From Serinus canaria (Eukaryota; Chordata; Aves; Passeriformes; Fringillidae), in contig NC_066322.1 of assembly GCF_022539315.1 (NCBI RefSeq), positions 21,896,765 to 21,960,764 of the forward strand: a DNA stretch of 64,000 nucleotides. Direction: 5' to 3'. The position numbers and the translations under genes are program-made. Numbering within the stretch: the stretch's first letter is position 1; every line of letters starts with the position of its first letter. Under the pieces are notes generated by a model. It worked only from the letters and a program-made list of their open reading frames with translations. It was not told the origin of the DNA and searched no databases. Below, in pieces: positions 12,401 to 27,400 of this stretch.

Positions 12401-15400
12401 AGGAGCTTTCTCAGCAGCCTGTCAGGAATATGCTAACTAGATCGGATCTTCTGCGGCCCGCACTGGCAGGTGGAAGGGATGCTACACTTTAGAGCAAATG
12501 TCTAAATGTTAGCTCTGCTTTGACCAGTATTTGTTTTGGGAAATACAAGCCTGGCGTGTCTCACAGCACGGCGCTTACAAGTTCTGCTTGGCGCTGGCTC
12601 TGGGTTTCTTTGGTAGCCCTGCAAAACCAGACAGAAATATCAACAAAAGATACAGATTTATTTGTTTTGGTGGTGAAGGAACACTGAATATCAATTTGCA
12701 CACGTACATTTGTGGAATCACTTTTACCGTTGCTTCCATGGGAAGAGAGCTTTCTACAGTTGCCCCCAGATGCCCTTAGTGAATTGGACTCTTGGCTTTA
12801 TTCTCTTTTCTCATTAGTCTTGTTCAGCTCTTGTCACACTGTCCGTAGTTGCTAGAAAAAAGTATTACAGATTTAAAATTTAATTCATATCTCAAATTCA
12901 TCTGACCTGGAAGTGTTCAAGGGCTAAATTTAGTTCTTAAAAGTCAAGAAATGGATGGGAATTTATCACTAATTTGCAAGGCAGAATGGTTATTCTGCTG
13001 ATACTCAGTGTGCTCCCAGAAGCATAATTAGAATTTATTTTGGAATATAACCTCAGATAGGCCATTTGGTCTGGAAGTAAATGACAAGTGGCATTTAATT
13101 TTTTTTTATAGTTCATGTGTAGGCAGTCTAAGATAACTGTACAGTGGGGTGTAAACTGTTGTAGGTGCAGTTAAGTTCCCATTGGGACACCTGTAGGGAG
13201 CACATTTCCAGCAATGTGAGGCTACAGGATGTCATTAGGAATAAAGTGGGGTTAGAATATACAGGCAGGTCTAGAAAGCTGTCTCAGTCTTGAAGTTTAG
13301 AATACTTTTCTCATTACCACAGGAGAAATAATTGCTTAAAGAATTTGTAGAAATAAAGAATGTAAAGAAATTGAAATATATGGTTTTAAAAATTGTTTAA
13401 TGAGAGCAGGAGGGAAAAAGCCAGTAAATAGTTGGAAATTGCTATTACCTGCCATCTATGTAAAACATAAAGAACTCCATTACTGGGTGTTGTAAAAAAA
13501 AAAATTGAAATCCCAAGCCTCAAAAATCCATGCTGTAAAAAGAAAAGGCGTGTAGATAGACAGATCTACAAATTAGCTCCAGAATTTCATTTTCCCTTTC
13601 CTAACACTTGCAGTAAAAAGAAAGCTCCAAGACTGAGTCAGTCTGGGGCAAAGATGTTTCTTTTTTATGTGACTTTTGGCAATTCAGTAGAAACTGAGGG
13701 AACTAAATGCTGTGTAGAGCCAGTGTGGGCACTGCTGTGGGACTTAGAGAAGCCTTTAGGAAGGGAGTCCTTTGTGGGTGAGCTGAAGGGGAGGGAGTCC
13801 TTATTGTGTTGAGCAGAACTGTCTCACCCCCTCCAGAGAGTACCACTGGTGTCCTTCGGTGGTCGTGTGAAGCAAAAGCAATGAGGAGTTGCTGAAGGGT
13901 GAATGAGTGTAATAGCAGCCCTTGTTCTGGTGTGCTGGTATGGCAAGATTTCCCCTTTTCATACTTGCTACTGCTTTATCACTCTTTTTTCCCTCATTTC
14001 ACCAGTGGTAAGATGAGCTATAGCATCATTGGTGCTTATATCTACTCTTGCTTTAAGACAGTAAATTGTCTTAAGTAATCCATTCACAAGGAAGATTGTC
14101 CCTGCTGCTTTGTAATTAGTGGATAGCAGAAGAAAATGCCATGGATTTCCTTTGGAGGAAGAAAAGTTAATAAAAGTGATTTTCCTGGAAGCTTTCCTTT
14201 CAGAGGTGAGAAGCATTTGCAGAACCCCCTCATTTTATAGCAGGGTAGCTCTTCTTCCATGGAGATTGGTCATAGAGGAGGCATCAAGGTCAGGAAAGGG
14301 ACACAAAGATGTATATATTTGTGATGTTGTGTGGTTTTGTGAGTGAGAAACAGATAAAGAAGTTAAGCAATGTGAAAATGAGGATAAACAAAGCAAGAAA
14401 ATACAGAGATGAAATGAAGAAATGTGAGGAAACTGCGATTTTTGAGCAGATGATCTAAAGAAGCATAGGTAGTTTGTTGTAGGATAAATGAGTATCAAAA
14501 GAGACATGCTATTAACCCAGTCTCTGGTGTGTTAGGGATAAAACATGGTGATTAACTTCCAAGAGTTTCATTTTCAACCTATGAAAAATACAAAAAACCT
14601 TTGTGGTATGAAAACAGTGAGTAACTGAATGAAGTTACATGATTTTTTCTTTGCACCCACACCTACTTTGTTATATAGATACCTCTGATTATCTGTATAA
14701 GTGCCTGTGGGTCCCTTGTGTAGGCACAGTATGTCAGTGCTATTCCTTGGTGAGCACTCACCTGTCTACCACCACTTCAGTTCTATTTTCTGCTCAGCTT
14801 CCGTTATTGGGCAGCATGTCACTCCTGGAGCCATGGGCAAGGAACAAGCCGTGTCTGCAGCCTTCTCTTTTCTCTTCCAAGCTAATGCACAAGAATGATG
14901 CCATAATGCTGCTTTGTGAATCAAGAACTGCAAGAAAAGAATGAAATTGATTGTATATGAAGTGCTGTCAAAATCATGAATAATACTCATCTCTTCCCTT
15001 TCCTTCCCCCAGAAAGAATGATAAAAGGAAGTAAATAATCCTAAAAAAACCCAACAGCAATTCAGGGAGAAAATAAGTTTTTTATATAAGTGTTTTCTTT
15101 TACATCTTTAATTTTTAGAAGAGAAAAAGGTAAAATATCCATCTGTGAACTGGAAATATATTTCCCTTTCTCTCTCCCTCTTGTGAGAGAGAGGAGCTGG
15201 ATTTTCATCTTGCCAACAGGAGGAAAATGCATTATGGCTCATTTAAGGTCCTCCCTCTTTTTCTTCCTAAAGATTATGGGGATGGCAGATGGAAAATGAT
15301 TAGCCAGGAGCTAAATTAAAGAATTGCATGGAAGTGGCTTTGCATAGCATGGCTTGGACAATATATTCTGTTCTCTTTTGTTGCTAAATTTTTTTTCCTC

Positions 15401-18400
15401 ACTGATTTCTCACCAGTGCTGGCAGAATCAGCTAGGTTTATCATTTAGTCTGACTGTTTAATCTTTGGAGCTGGGAATAGATTTATGCTCTCTTGTAAAC
15501 TGGCAAAAGCAAGATCTCCCTTCCCACTTTCACTTCCCAGCAGTCTTCCCCTGCCCTGCCCCCCATTCAAGAAGTGAATGGAAAGGTAGGTCTCCACAAA
15601 TGTAAAGCATCTGTTATGGGCTTGGGGCCTGTTCTCATTCTCAGTCAAACAGGATTAAGATGTGTTTGCCCCTCTAAGATAGAGTTGGTTTAATTTAGGA
15701 GTTGTAATGATGTAGAAGAGAGGCTTCCTTTCACCTATGCAACTGTTCCCCTTTCAGAAAGCAGACAGTGTTTCTCAGTAATTCTTGTGAACTGGGACTA
15801 TTAGGGAAGGAGCCACAAGGGTTGGTCCAGGCTGATGGTGACTGCTGTAATTGTGGTAAAACAGTGACCCATCCCCTAGGGTTTGTTGCTGTAGGTATTA
15901 ATGAGTAGATGAGATAATGAAACTAAACAGAATCTTGGGCATCTTTCAACATATTGTGTGGTCAAGGCAGTGGGAGGGAAGCAGTTCTTTGGCCCATTGG
16001 GACTGTGAGGGAGGAGGGAGAGAGCACACCAGTACCCATTTCTGGACATGGTGTTGACAGAGATTGACAGTGTTTGATGATTTTTCAGGAAATGCTTTTA
16101 TCACAGTAGTTCTTTAGTTGCTTACAGTAGATTTTGAAAGGTTCTATAGAATCACAGGTTAATTTTACTTTAGCATTTGTTTAACTTCTGTTGCTGTTTT
16201 TGGCTTTCTGACAAGATTCTGCTAATCAGTTTCTGTCTTTCTTGTTTGTGCATTGCAATGTGTGCAGATCTTGCCACCTATGCTCTTCCTCTCTTTTTAC
16301 CTTTGATTATGGAAAAGGCTTTGAAGAAAGTAATTTATATTGATAGAAGGAAACTGCCAGGTACCTTTTGTGCAGGATACAGGTATTTTTATGTTACTCA
16401 TTGAAATCATGTGAATAATAGGTATCAAATAAGCATGATCTGTGAGTCTGCAGAAAATGTTTCAGCTGAAGTGGTGTGGCTCCAGACATGTCGCAGTGTT
16501 TTAGCAAGACCTGAAATGAGGAGAAGGAAGAGAGCTGAACAGAAAAGGGACCAATCTCTTTGAAACACAGAGCAGAAGGATTCATTGGTAGGAGTGAGCA
16601 TTGGGTAGCAGATACACACATCAGAATTACTGCATCCACACGAGGGAGGGGAGGAGCTGCACTCTTTGTGTTCCCAGGAGCAGGTAAACCTGCATTGATC
16701 AAGTCTCGAACTAAAACTTCTCCTGGCTGTTCATGTTCATTACTGCATAGATTTTGAACAACAGCCTTCCCACCTGTCTGCTTATTGCCATGAGATAGAA
16801 AGGAACTCATCATTGTCTAGAATTTGAGCACTGTTTCAGTCTTGTTAAGATTTGGTAGTAATCAATTTTCTCTCACCCAGTAGTGAATTTTACAATTCAT
16901 TACTTTTAACAATTATACAAAATACAGAATTTAAACAAACTCTGTATGTGGTCTCCCGCTGTTTGGAGAGACTGCATTTTCACTGGGCATGTAGTTTCAG
17001 ATTTTTTTTTTTGCAGGGGCAAAGATAAAAATTATTTTACCAGAATCACTGGAGTGCTCTGGAGAAAACACCAATTACTTTCCTTGCAGTATATGAAAGC
17101 TCACTTGTTGATTCTGGCTGCAGCATCTGATCAGGAGAGATCAGAAACAGACTACAAACTTTCACTTGGACTCAAGTACTATTAATAAGCCTATTACTGA
17201 TGGAAAAAGACATAAAGCTTCTTCTGCCCAGTGTAAATGTTAGAGATTTCAAATTAGAGATGTTTATTTGTGAAAGGGTTGAACATGAAAATTTTGCTTT
17301 TAACTAATTCAAGTGATTTGACTCATGCTGTTCATGTAATTTAAAACCACATTATTTCAACCAGTTTTAAAAAGATAATTGGCTTTATTTCTGAAAATAA
17401 ATGTTGTTTAACTAAAAGACATTCTTTGAAATGGAGAAAAACAGTCTAAATATCAAAATTGATGGAAGCAAAAGTATAAGTTCTGTTGAGTGTTGGCAAA
17501 TGAGTTTCAGCTGACAAAAACTTTACTTAAAAACTGTCTACCCATTTTTTAATGGATAGAAACACAGCTCTGGTAGATCTTTTTTAGGGAAATGAACTAC
17601 AGGAGGATGGATGTCTCAACATCATTTGTTGCCTCAAACCAGAAATAAATTACAAGATTTGCAGAAACTAGGTTCTGCAAGCACTCATCTGTTATAATTG
17701 AAGATTTTCATCAAACTGCAGAGTTGTGCAATGATATATCTGTGTGCACACATAAACATACAGCAAATTTTATAGGACAAAGGCTTTTGCCTTTAATGTA
17801 AAACCTACCTGTAAGAGGAATCACAGTTCACAGTTGGTGTTTATATCCAATTGTCAATGGAAGAATAGGTAGGGTTGGACACAGTCTTGAGGACAACTTC
17901 AAGGTGGTTTGGGAGAATGTCTACCGAAGGCAACTTCAGGATAATTTAGAAGACCGTGTACCTCTTTTGATTTTTATGATCTATCACTTATCTTTTCAAG
18001 GTTGCTCTTGATAATTCCTTTTGGAATAGATAGCAGTCAATTGACTACACTCCAGAGAGATGGCTTTGTGCCTAAATAGTGTAAGGAATTGTTTCCTGCA
18101 GAAGAAATCCCCACTTGGTCAAGCAACAGACTCTCATTTCTTTGCCTGGGAGCTGTTGCTGGGTGCTCTGTTTGAGGATGTGCCCTGCAGCCTTTGGCAG
18201 GTGCCTGCTGGGCTCTGCTCCTGGGCAGGGACACTGTTGGGCACCCCCAAACCGGGTGTCACCTCTGTGGAGCTCTGATGTAAGTGGTCGAGTTCTCCCT
18301 GGTACCTGGCTTTTCAGAGCTCCTGAACTGCCTGCTTCCTTAAGTGCAGCATTGTTCAGGGTTCACAGCAGTTCCCATTCTGTTCTCTGGTGTGGATGTG

Positions 18401-21400
18401 TCACTTAAAGAGGAAGGCTATTTAAATAACTGATGCATTTGAGAAATGCAGTTACCATTGAAACAGCAAAAAAAGCAAAAAAGAGATTTTTTTTCCACCA
18501 AGTATGCAAATTTTAGTATGAAATCCATAATTATCTTATCAGTATTTGCTTAAAGGCAGAGTTGGCAGAATAATAAAATGTGGCACAGTTTGAAGAGCAG
18601 CACAATCCCATAGCTGCTTGTGTTACAGGCTGTAAACAGGAAACTATAAAACATATTCATGGCATACAAAAATGTTTGGAAACATACTGGAACATAGAGG
18701 GAAATGTTTAAATAAGATCTTACAGTAAGATGTTATTAAATAGAAAAGCAAAAAAGCTTGATGAACAACAAAAAAATCTTGATGTGTTGAACAAAAGCTT
18801 GATGTTTAAGTTATCAAATCTTTGCCTTTCCTACAAAAAAAAAAGTAGATTAAAAAATTATAAATGGTAAATAGTTGCTAGTGGGAGTGCCACACCAAAA
18901 TATAGATTATACAACAAGTTAATAAAACTTCAGATGTTTTTAAGGAATTGCATAGTTCCTCGGTTAAAATGAGAATTAAAATATAACAGACATGCAGAAG
19001 ATAGGGAAGTGTCTTCATGCAAATAGTTAATTCATAATTTAAGAATGCCTATTAAGAGGAGGAGGAGGCGACTGTATACATCAGGGGATATCCTGTATAA
19101 CTGTATGCTCAGCTTTATTGCAGCCTCTGATTGAAATACATGCAATGCTGATTTTTCTATAGGTTGTTGTGGTTTGAAATTGATATACTGTGTACAAAAG
19201 TATGTGGACATAATAATTAATAATGCCACATCCATTCTGAGTGAAAGAGCAAAAAACAATGCTGAGCTGGACTGTGCTAACAGTAGTGTTAGTTCAACTA
19301 CACAGAGAGATAATATGGAAATAAACCTCATAAATCCCACTGTGTAGAAAAGGGAGAAGGTACTCATTTATTTCTTCCCCAAATCAATTCATAGTAACAA
19401 CCCAATAATTATTAAAATAGCCATTATTATAAGTCCAAAATGAGAGTAATTGCAGAAGTGTGGTGTAAAGCTAAGAAAGGAGCTGTTAATCTGCAAGGAA
19501 GAGTTTAAATAGGGAATTATGATATCCTTGGCTTTCTGCTGTGTAGCTGTCAGGCTGGGGCAGCTCGCTGGTCAATAGTGACATTCTGTGTGTCAGTGAG
19601 CAGAGTCTCCTGATACCTTAACCTGCAGTTCACACATTACTGAAGCTCCAACTGTCGAACATTCAAGTCCCTTGGTACCACTGCAGCTTCCAGACTCTCC
19701 TGACTGGCTCATGTTTCATTCTTTGGCAATTTGCCCTAATGATATCCCTCAGGAGCTTTCAGACCCCCTTCTTTTCCATATTTAATCGTGTTATATTAAT
19801 CTGAGGGCTGAGCAAACTAGGCTGCACAAATTGTAATTGTCTGTGATTTCTGCTGCAATGGTCTTATAACTGCTTTTTGTCATTTTTAGTGTAAAAATAC
19901 GTGTACAAAATTGTAGTGTAATTTTTTATTTACAAATTTAAATGTCCAAGACAGCCAGGATGTGAACACTTGAACTGCTGATCTGTTTCACAAAGAGGGT
20001 TGGTTTTTTTCCCTGTAAAATCCATAATGTTTCAGCACTTGCTGTATGGGCAGGATTTACATTTTATTTTTTGCTCTTTGTTTTGTTACTGTGAAAGTTC
20101 ATGTCTAATAAACAGTGCTATTATCAAGTTAAACTCAGGTAGTAATTTTGTTGTGATATAAAACATTAGGACAACCTCTTCTTTTCCATCAGCTTAGTAA
20201 CTTCTGCGTGGGGCATTCTCTCAAAATGTTTTTCCCTTTTTCTATGAAGTTTGTAGTGCTACATGGGATCGATATAAGCTGCCATGTTGTGAACAGTCTG
20301 GATTTTTTCTCATTCTCTTGTAACTCTGTGCCTGCATAATAAAATAACAAAAGTTGAGAGACTCCCTTACAGCAAAGATAGATCAAATTTGAATTCTTTA
20401 CATATTACAAGATTATTTTGTTCGCTTGTGGAATGAACTTGGCCCCATTTCTAATGAATTCCAAACTTATTTGTTTCTTTTGGGGGTAAAGTGGTGGTTG
20501 TGGTGTTTTTGGGTTTGTTTTAGAAAACCAGAGATGTCCATTTGGAGTGGTAAGCAGTTTGTAGCACCTCCTTTCTTGGTCAAGGAGTCCTTCATTTTCC
20601 ATGGTCCTTGTGCCAGGCTTGGAAGTCTCTGCTTTGGGAAGGGAATTTTGGAAAATTGTGATTAAGATGCTTTTCAATATTCACTTCAGATTTTTTTTAT
20701 AAGATAGTTTGGAAATGAAGATAGTGACACAAACAGGAGTTAATCCTGCTCCTGAGTTTAGTGCTGTTCTGTGGTTTCATGCAGCTTCAGATCAATTCCA
20801 GTAAAAAACAGCAGAAATGGGGACTAGAAAACTCCTGAGTCTTTCCCACTCAGTGGAGCCCAGTGAAACCGAGGTGCACTTCAGTCCTGTGTGTTCATGG
20901 CAGTGCTCATGTTTGACCATGACTGCATCAAGCAATTCATGATTATTTCCCTTTTTCTAAGGGAATAACTGAGCAGGGAGGGCTGACTTGTTAGCCTGCC
21001 TTCTTGCAGATGTTGTGCTTGTGTACATACATCAGAGTTCTTTGTGGATGTGTTTTGGAAATTCAGAGCAATTTACAAAATAAATAATAGGTGGTTTGGG
21101 GAGGTTAAGCTTTTTGCATGTCTAAAGTTAATTTAAGATTTTGTATTTTCTTTTAATTCGTGGTTTTTTTGTTGCCAATTCTGTGTGTATATTTTTATTT
21201 TTAGTTAACTGCTTGTGTTCATGCGTCAGCTGCATTGTTATATCCAATGTATTGGCAACATATTTACATCCCAGTGCTTCCTCCACATCTTCTGGACTAC
21301 TGCTGGTAAGACAGCTAACCTGTTATCCCCATTTCTGAGATTCTCACCTGTCTTAGAATTCTGAGTATTTGATGAAAACACTGACTCTTCAGTGTGACTG

Positions 21401-24400
21401 AACATACAGGGTCCAGTTTATGTAAGCACTCAGGCCAGTGCTTAAAGGATGACTTGACTAGGGATATTCCAGCATGCCTTGATGTGGTGCTTGAATTGGT
21501 ATCTTGAATTACAGTGCTAATTGCTATTAGTGCAGCATTTAGAATCCTGTTTGTAAGAACTGTTTCTGTTTTACTGGTAAGATAATTCATTCAGTAATCC
21601 AAATGCAAAGATGTTACAGTTTTCTTTTATTTGGCTTTTATTTTAAGTTGAAATACATTATGCTTCTAGAAGCATTCAGAAAAACCCTAATCATTTTTTC
21701 CAGAATCAGATGTTAGTATTCATCAGTGATTTAGTATTTGTATTTTAACTCAGCCAGGCTCAGGGTTCTAGCCAGCACCTTCCCAAAAAACTCTTTTTGG
21801 GACTCCAAAATTTTATAATAAGAATTCTTCTTCTCCTGATGTGTTTCTGTTCACATGACTGATTTTGTGGGTTTGGCATATTTTTAAGTTGAACAAGAAT
21901 CACTTTTTGATTCATTTCTGATCCTTCTAGGGGATGATGTATCCACATGCCTGTGTTTCACAATTTCTTGCTTTTATTCAGAATAGTGGCAGAGATTACA
22001 AATGAGAGTTTCCATTTTCCCTTTAAGCAGGAATATCCATCCCTGGAGATTTTCACTTTACCTAGACCCTCTGGGTCTGTTATGGAAAAATGAACCATTT
22101 CAAGCTGTTCTAGAGATTAGGAATTATTATTATTATTATATATAAAACCTGAGACCCAGCCAGATATTTACCGAGCTAAGTCTGTGTTTTCTTCATAGAA
22201 ATAAATTATGCTTATGTGTTTGCTGGCCTTTATGTTGTGGGTTTTGGTTTGGGTTCTTTCCCCCTCAAACCTACGAATGTATTGCTGTTCTACTGAACTC
22301 CATCTAGTCTAATGAACTTTTGTTTTCAAACAAATCCTCATTAAGTTTCCTTAAATGTCTTTGATAGTTTTTCCTGAAGTTCACAATATTTGTCCATGAT
22401 AAATATTTTTTCTGTGGTAGTTCTTACAATTCATGTGTGTATTATTTGTTGTTTTAAAAAAGAAAACAAATGTTTTTCTCCAACTCTTCCTGTTACTTAC
22501 AAGTACAGCTAAGCCTTTCATCTTGAATGATAGTTTTTTTTTTGAAGAAACTCTGTACTAATTGTTTCTCCTCCTGCCTTTGATAAAATATACCAGGATG
22601 GGGTAGAACTTGGGTGTGTTTTAGTTTTTGTATTACTTGAGCTTATGGCCAGAACCTTTGTGATTTTTCACATATTCCAAAACTGCTGTTCTGAGAAGGC
22701 AGATCAACACCTTTATGCAAGCTGTACCCTGTAGAGTGCATCCTGAATATGAAATTTTTTTTTTTTTCCATTTCCCATTCTAAGCCCACATAATGTTTCC
22801 AGAAATAACAGTATTAGATGCTGTACACAGCTCCATGTGATGATGGTAGTTGGGATTCCATGTCACAGTGGTATGACCTGAGAAATTTTTTTACTCATAA
22901 AAAAGGAGCGTGGAGTTTCTTAAACTTGTGAAATTTGTTTATATCTCTTATTCTTTTTCACTGCAGTACAATAGGGTGGAGTAAAAAGTTCCCCTGTTTT
23001 AGAGATGTTCAAAAGGAAACATAAAGTTCATGAAAAGAAATGCACAGCTGATAAATTTACACAGTAATTCAGACCTTTTGACTCAGATTTTTGTGCATTT
23101 ACATTCCTCTTTCCATTCATTTGAATGGTTCTTTTGTGAGACAGGTAGGAAAAGTGTAATAAAAACACATAAATGACTTAGCTTTCCTCATGTTCTGGTG
23201 TATTAACAGTAAATAAATGTTCTCCTCATTGGCATATGATATATCAAATTAAAAAACATTGATGAATTCTTAATGTCAAAGTTTATAGTAGGTTTCACAT
23301 AGTTTGCAGTCCAACAGGATCATGCCAATTTAAAATTAATAAAAGAATGCAAAAGTTATTTTGCATACTTTTATTTTTTACGTCATTTTGATAAGCAAAG
23401 TTCATTTTATAAAAGTGCCATTTTAGCTCAACGTGCATTTTCATACCTAGAAATTTCATTGTCACTGTTTCACTTGGACTTGTTGGAATGTCTCCTATGA
23501 AATCTCATTTTCTTAGTGTTGTCCTGAAATGGCATTCAAATATATGAAGTAGGGGAATATCAATTGAATAATTTGTTCATTCTGTGGAAGTAAGGATTTT
23601 TTTAAACAAAGATAAAATACATTTAAACCTTTTAATTTCAAGAGAGGCCTCATTCCGTAACCTTTTTTTTTTTTTCACATTAATCATATAGCATATTTTG
23701 AGAGAAATACACTTTTTTTTTTCTATCAGTTGGACTAAGAATCTTCATAATATCATCAAGATAAAGGATACAGTTCTGTGGGGTTAGACTTTGATAAATT
23801 ACAATAAGTGCCTAGCTGGTACATTTTGTAAGCAAGAAAAAAAGAGTATCTTTGAGCAAAACAAGGCTATATTAAAATGATTTAAATTCTTCCACTTGCC
23901 TTTTAATTTAAAAAATCTATTAATTTCTATCCTACTGCCTGATTTACAGGCTGGTATTAGACCTTATGTAACAGATGATGCTGGAGTAGCCCAAAGCAGA
24001 GGGTCAGTGTGGACTGCACCACCCTCTGGAGTGGCAGGCTGGGAGTGCCAAGCTCCAGGGAGAGCAGAGTCTGTTCATGGCTTCAGGAGGGGCTTTGTAC
24101 CCCCATGCAGCTCAGCTCAGCCTGGAGTGCCATTATGGGAGCTGCACTGTGAGAATTGGAGTGACCATCCAAAAAAGGAGATGGAAGAAAGTTATTTTTC
24201 TAGAAGATAGGAAAATATAGGCTGAGAAAGTAATATTCATTGTAGGTGCAGCAAAAAATCCACTGCGCAGTTAATAAAAAATTTTATATTCTATTATAAA
24301 AATTGATTTCTCTTCTACATTTACGTAAGTAAAAGGGGACTGTTGCACTCAGTGGAGTGGGTGGCTGGCTTTCAAGAAAACTGTTAAAAAAATTAAGTTT

Positions 24401-27400
24401 GAACATTGATACAGTAATTATATTTGAATAAAATTATTTTTTTGTGAAACAGAAAGCTAATTTAATGAAATTTCTGTTTAATATCTTGGCAAACTAAATC
24501 ACCAATATTAGAATATATGCCAGTTTTGTCTGTGGATGATAAAGCATCTGTTATACTGGTGCTCTGTTGAGAATGTAATGCAATCAGAAAATTGAAGTTA
24601 CAATTGCAAAAGGTCTTGATGAGATTTGGTCTCTTCTGAATTAGGATATACATACGCCTGGTTTCGTGAGAATGGGGCAATTATTTTCCAGTTAACTTGG
24701 ATGTTTTGCATAACAGTAATTATTTTGGGCAGTGATACCACTGATTGATATTTTTGGTGATAACATGCATAAGCAAGAGAAAACTCTATAGCAGCTCCCA
24801 GTAGTATCATAGTAAGCAATTTCATGTGCATATTACAGTCCTCTGCTGTTAAGACTTCAGAATCCAGCAGTAATAAAATTACTTTTTGCTGAAAACGATT
24901 AAATTGACTTCCCATGCCTGCAGTTTTTTATTTCATCCATTTTCAAGATTTGCTTTGTACCTTTATTCTGCTAACTTCAAAATTGAAATGGTGTAGCTGT
25001 TGCTTTGTTCTGTAAAGAAAAGAGCTACATGCTTCCCTTTTTTTATGGCAGATTCATTAATGGAGCAAATCCTCAGCTATCTTAAGTCAGCACAGGCGTG
25101 GTGAAGCTACTGGCACAGTGTTGATGTATTAGAAAACAAGTGTGCATAAAACCCATACATGACATAGCACTTGTTTTCACTGTAGTTTTGCCTGTTCACA
25201 TTGTTTGTAACATTGAGATATCCTGATATGAGGAACCTGAGTATCTATTTTGCTGCTTATTCTGCAGTAGAATTCTCAGTAACATGTCAGCCATAATCAT
25301 TCTTAGTAGCTTGGTTAAATATGTTGCATAGTACAGAGCATTCTTTAATCTATAGAGTGGTTTAAAGCTGTTTAAATGCTCTCTGAATATATATGGCTGT
25401 CTGCTCATTTACAACTCCATGTAATTTGTGTTTACTTCACAAAGACCTAAGGATTAGCCTGGATGGAGTCATTAGGAAGTGCTAAATTTTGTCAGTACTG
25501 GGCTAAGAAAAAGATGTGTGGAAAAATAGAGGCCTCTTTTCCTTTTTGGAAGCCCCATTGCCTAGAAACCTTAAGCCATGACAGTTTGCAATTTCAGCAA
25601 ACCTATATTTGGATATGATAGACACCATGAAATCTTGTTTGGGCCTCAGTCAGACTGGGTTTTTGGTTTTGTTTGTTGGTTTTTGTTTGGATTTTTTTTT
25701 GCATTGATCCTCTCCTGTGGGACATTGTTAATGAGAGCAATTGGCTAATCCATAGGGTGTACAGATTTTTCTAAAATGGGCTGTAGTTGAAGGCAGGTGA
25801 GAATTGCTTTTTCTGGTCCCAGAGGTGGGACCAAATGGATGAGACCTCATGAACTGATGCAGTGAAATCTTGCCCCATCCTTGGAAAGTCAGTCACCAAT
25901 CAGTCAGTGCCACTGGCTCAGATCTGTAATCAAATTATTGCCATGAGAGAAGTTACTGTGTGTGAGTTGTGTATCCTTATATGTCATCTTGCCTTCCATT
26001 ATTTTTTAGGGATTATTTTTATTTATTTTTTTTTCTCTGTGGTCTGTTAGTGATTCATTTCCCATTGAGTGGCCTGTCAATTGCTAACTGCTCTGGGAGT
26101 GAATATTGACAGTAATCTCACAGTACCCAAACGTCTCATGGTGATTGCTGAGGTTTTTTCCTTCAGTGCTGGACACTGAGTATATTCTTGGTCAGATGTT
26201 GCCAGAACAGAAGATTGTAGGAAATCATGATAAAGAAGCCTAATTCAGTTTCTTGCTTGCATACTGCAGGAGGTCTCACTGCAGCAGCTTTTTGTGGATA
26301 TTTGCTCTCTTTGGAGAATATAGTTCCTTGTCTTATGGAAATTGGAAAGGAGAAGTTTATTATCTTGAGTTTAATAGGATATTATACAGCTTCCAAAGGC
26401 TTGCCAGGGAAGGGCTCAAAACCAAAACTGGTGGTAATGATGTTTGTGTTGCACTCTGGTGATGGTAAGCAGGACCATGTCCCCCAGCTGGTGTTTTAAA
26501 ACCAGCCCACTTTGGGAACATCTGCTGGGTTAGCTCAGTGTGGTCAGTTATTGGAACTAGGTCTGGATGAAAAGCTGTGGTGCCTCCTTGCTCATGCCTC
26601 ATAGTTTGCAGCAGCATCCTTTATTTTGTTGTCACCTTTACTGCAGAGTCAACCAAAATTCTCCTTGTCTAGTAAACATTCCTGTAGCAACTGTGTTCAC
26701 TATCTTAAACAGAGACTGTCTACTAGGGTCTTATGTGCCAAGATTTAAAATACTCCATTAGTGTTATACTTAAAACTTGATGTTTTCCACTCCTTTCCTG
26801 CAGTGCACCGATGCCTTATCTGATTGGCGTCCACTTAAGCTTGATAGAGGTAAGTTTACTCTGCTCTTCAGTGTACTGGGAAGCATGAGGTGTGTGTGCC
26901 ATAAAAAAATTGTAATGGAAATGTTTTAGAAAAAATCCCTGTATTTTAGCATGCAGAATTACAAAATTTAAGCTTCATATGCTTTTCTAAGTAAAAAATG
27001 TCACTCATTGAAATCTTACTTTTGAAGTATTTTATGAAGACATGTAGCTTTATATCAAGATTTTCTCTGTCTTATTAATAGCACAATAGTAGCTATTTTC
27101 CTGCCTTTTAGTACTTTAGCCACAGATTTTTCCCAATAATGAGGAAAAATTTATTATTCAGGAACAGGTAAAATTTATTTTGGAGTCACCATCACTCAGA
27201 TTTGGGCATTATAGTGATTTCCCAGATAATTTGTGTTCCTGTCCCTCTGAAAACTTGAATCTAACCTCCATCCCATAACATTTCTAACTATTAATTTAGA
27301 AATCAGTATTTTTTGCCAAAATACAAGGAGTGGCTTTTACAGATTTGATTGTTAAGCCACACAGTACAACTCAGCTGACAGGTACATAATAGCTGGGTAA

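Noticed and set aside
16145..16160. tagaatcacag motif resembling the end of an avian CR1 element
   Set aside because: Only about 11 bases resemble the CR1 tail and the neighbouring sequence does not continue as CR1. A similar scrap near 40990 was rejected for the same reason.
16394..16813. 139-codon minus-strand frame
   Set aside because: It has low-complexity composition, no homology I can name, an alternative open frame in the same place, and no exon signals.
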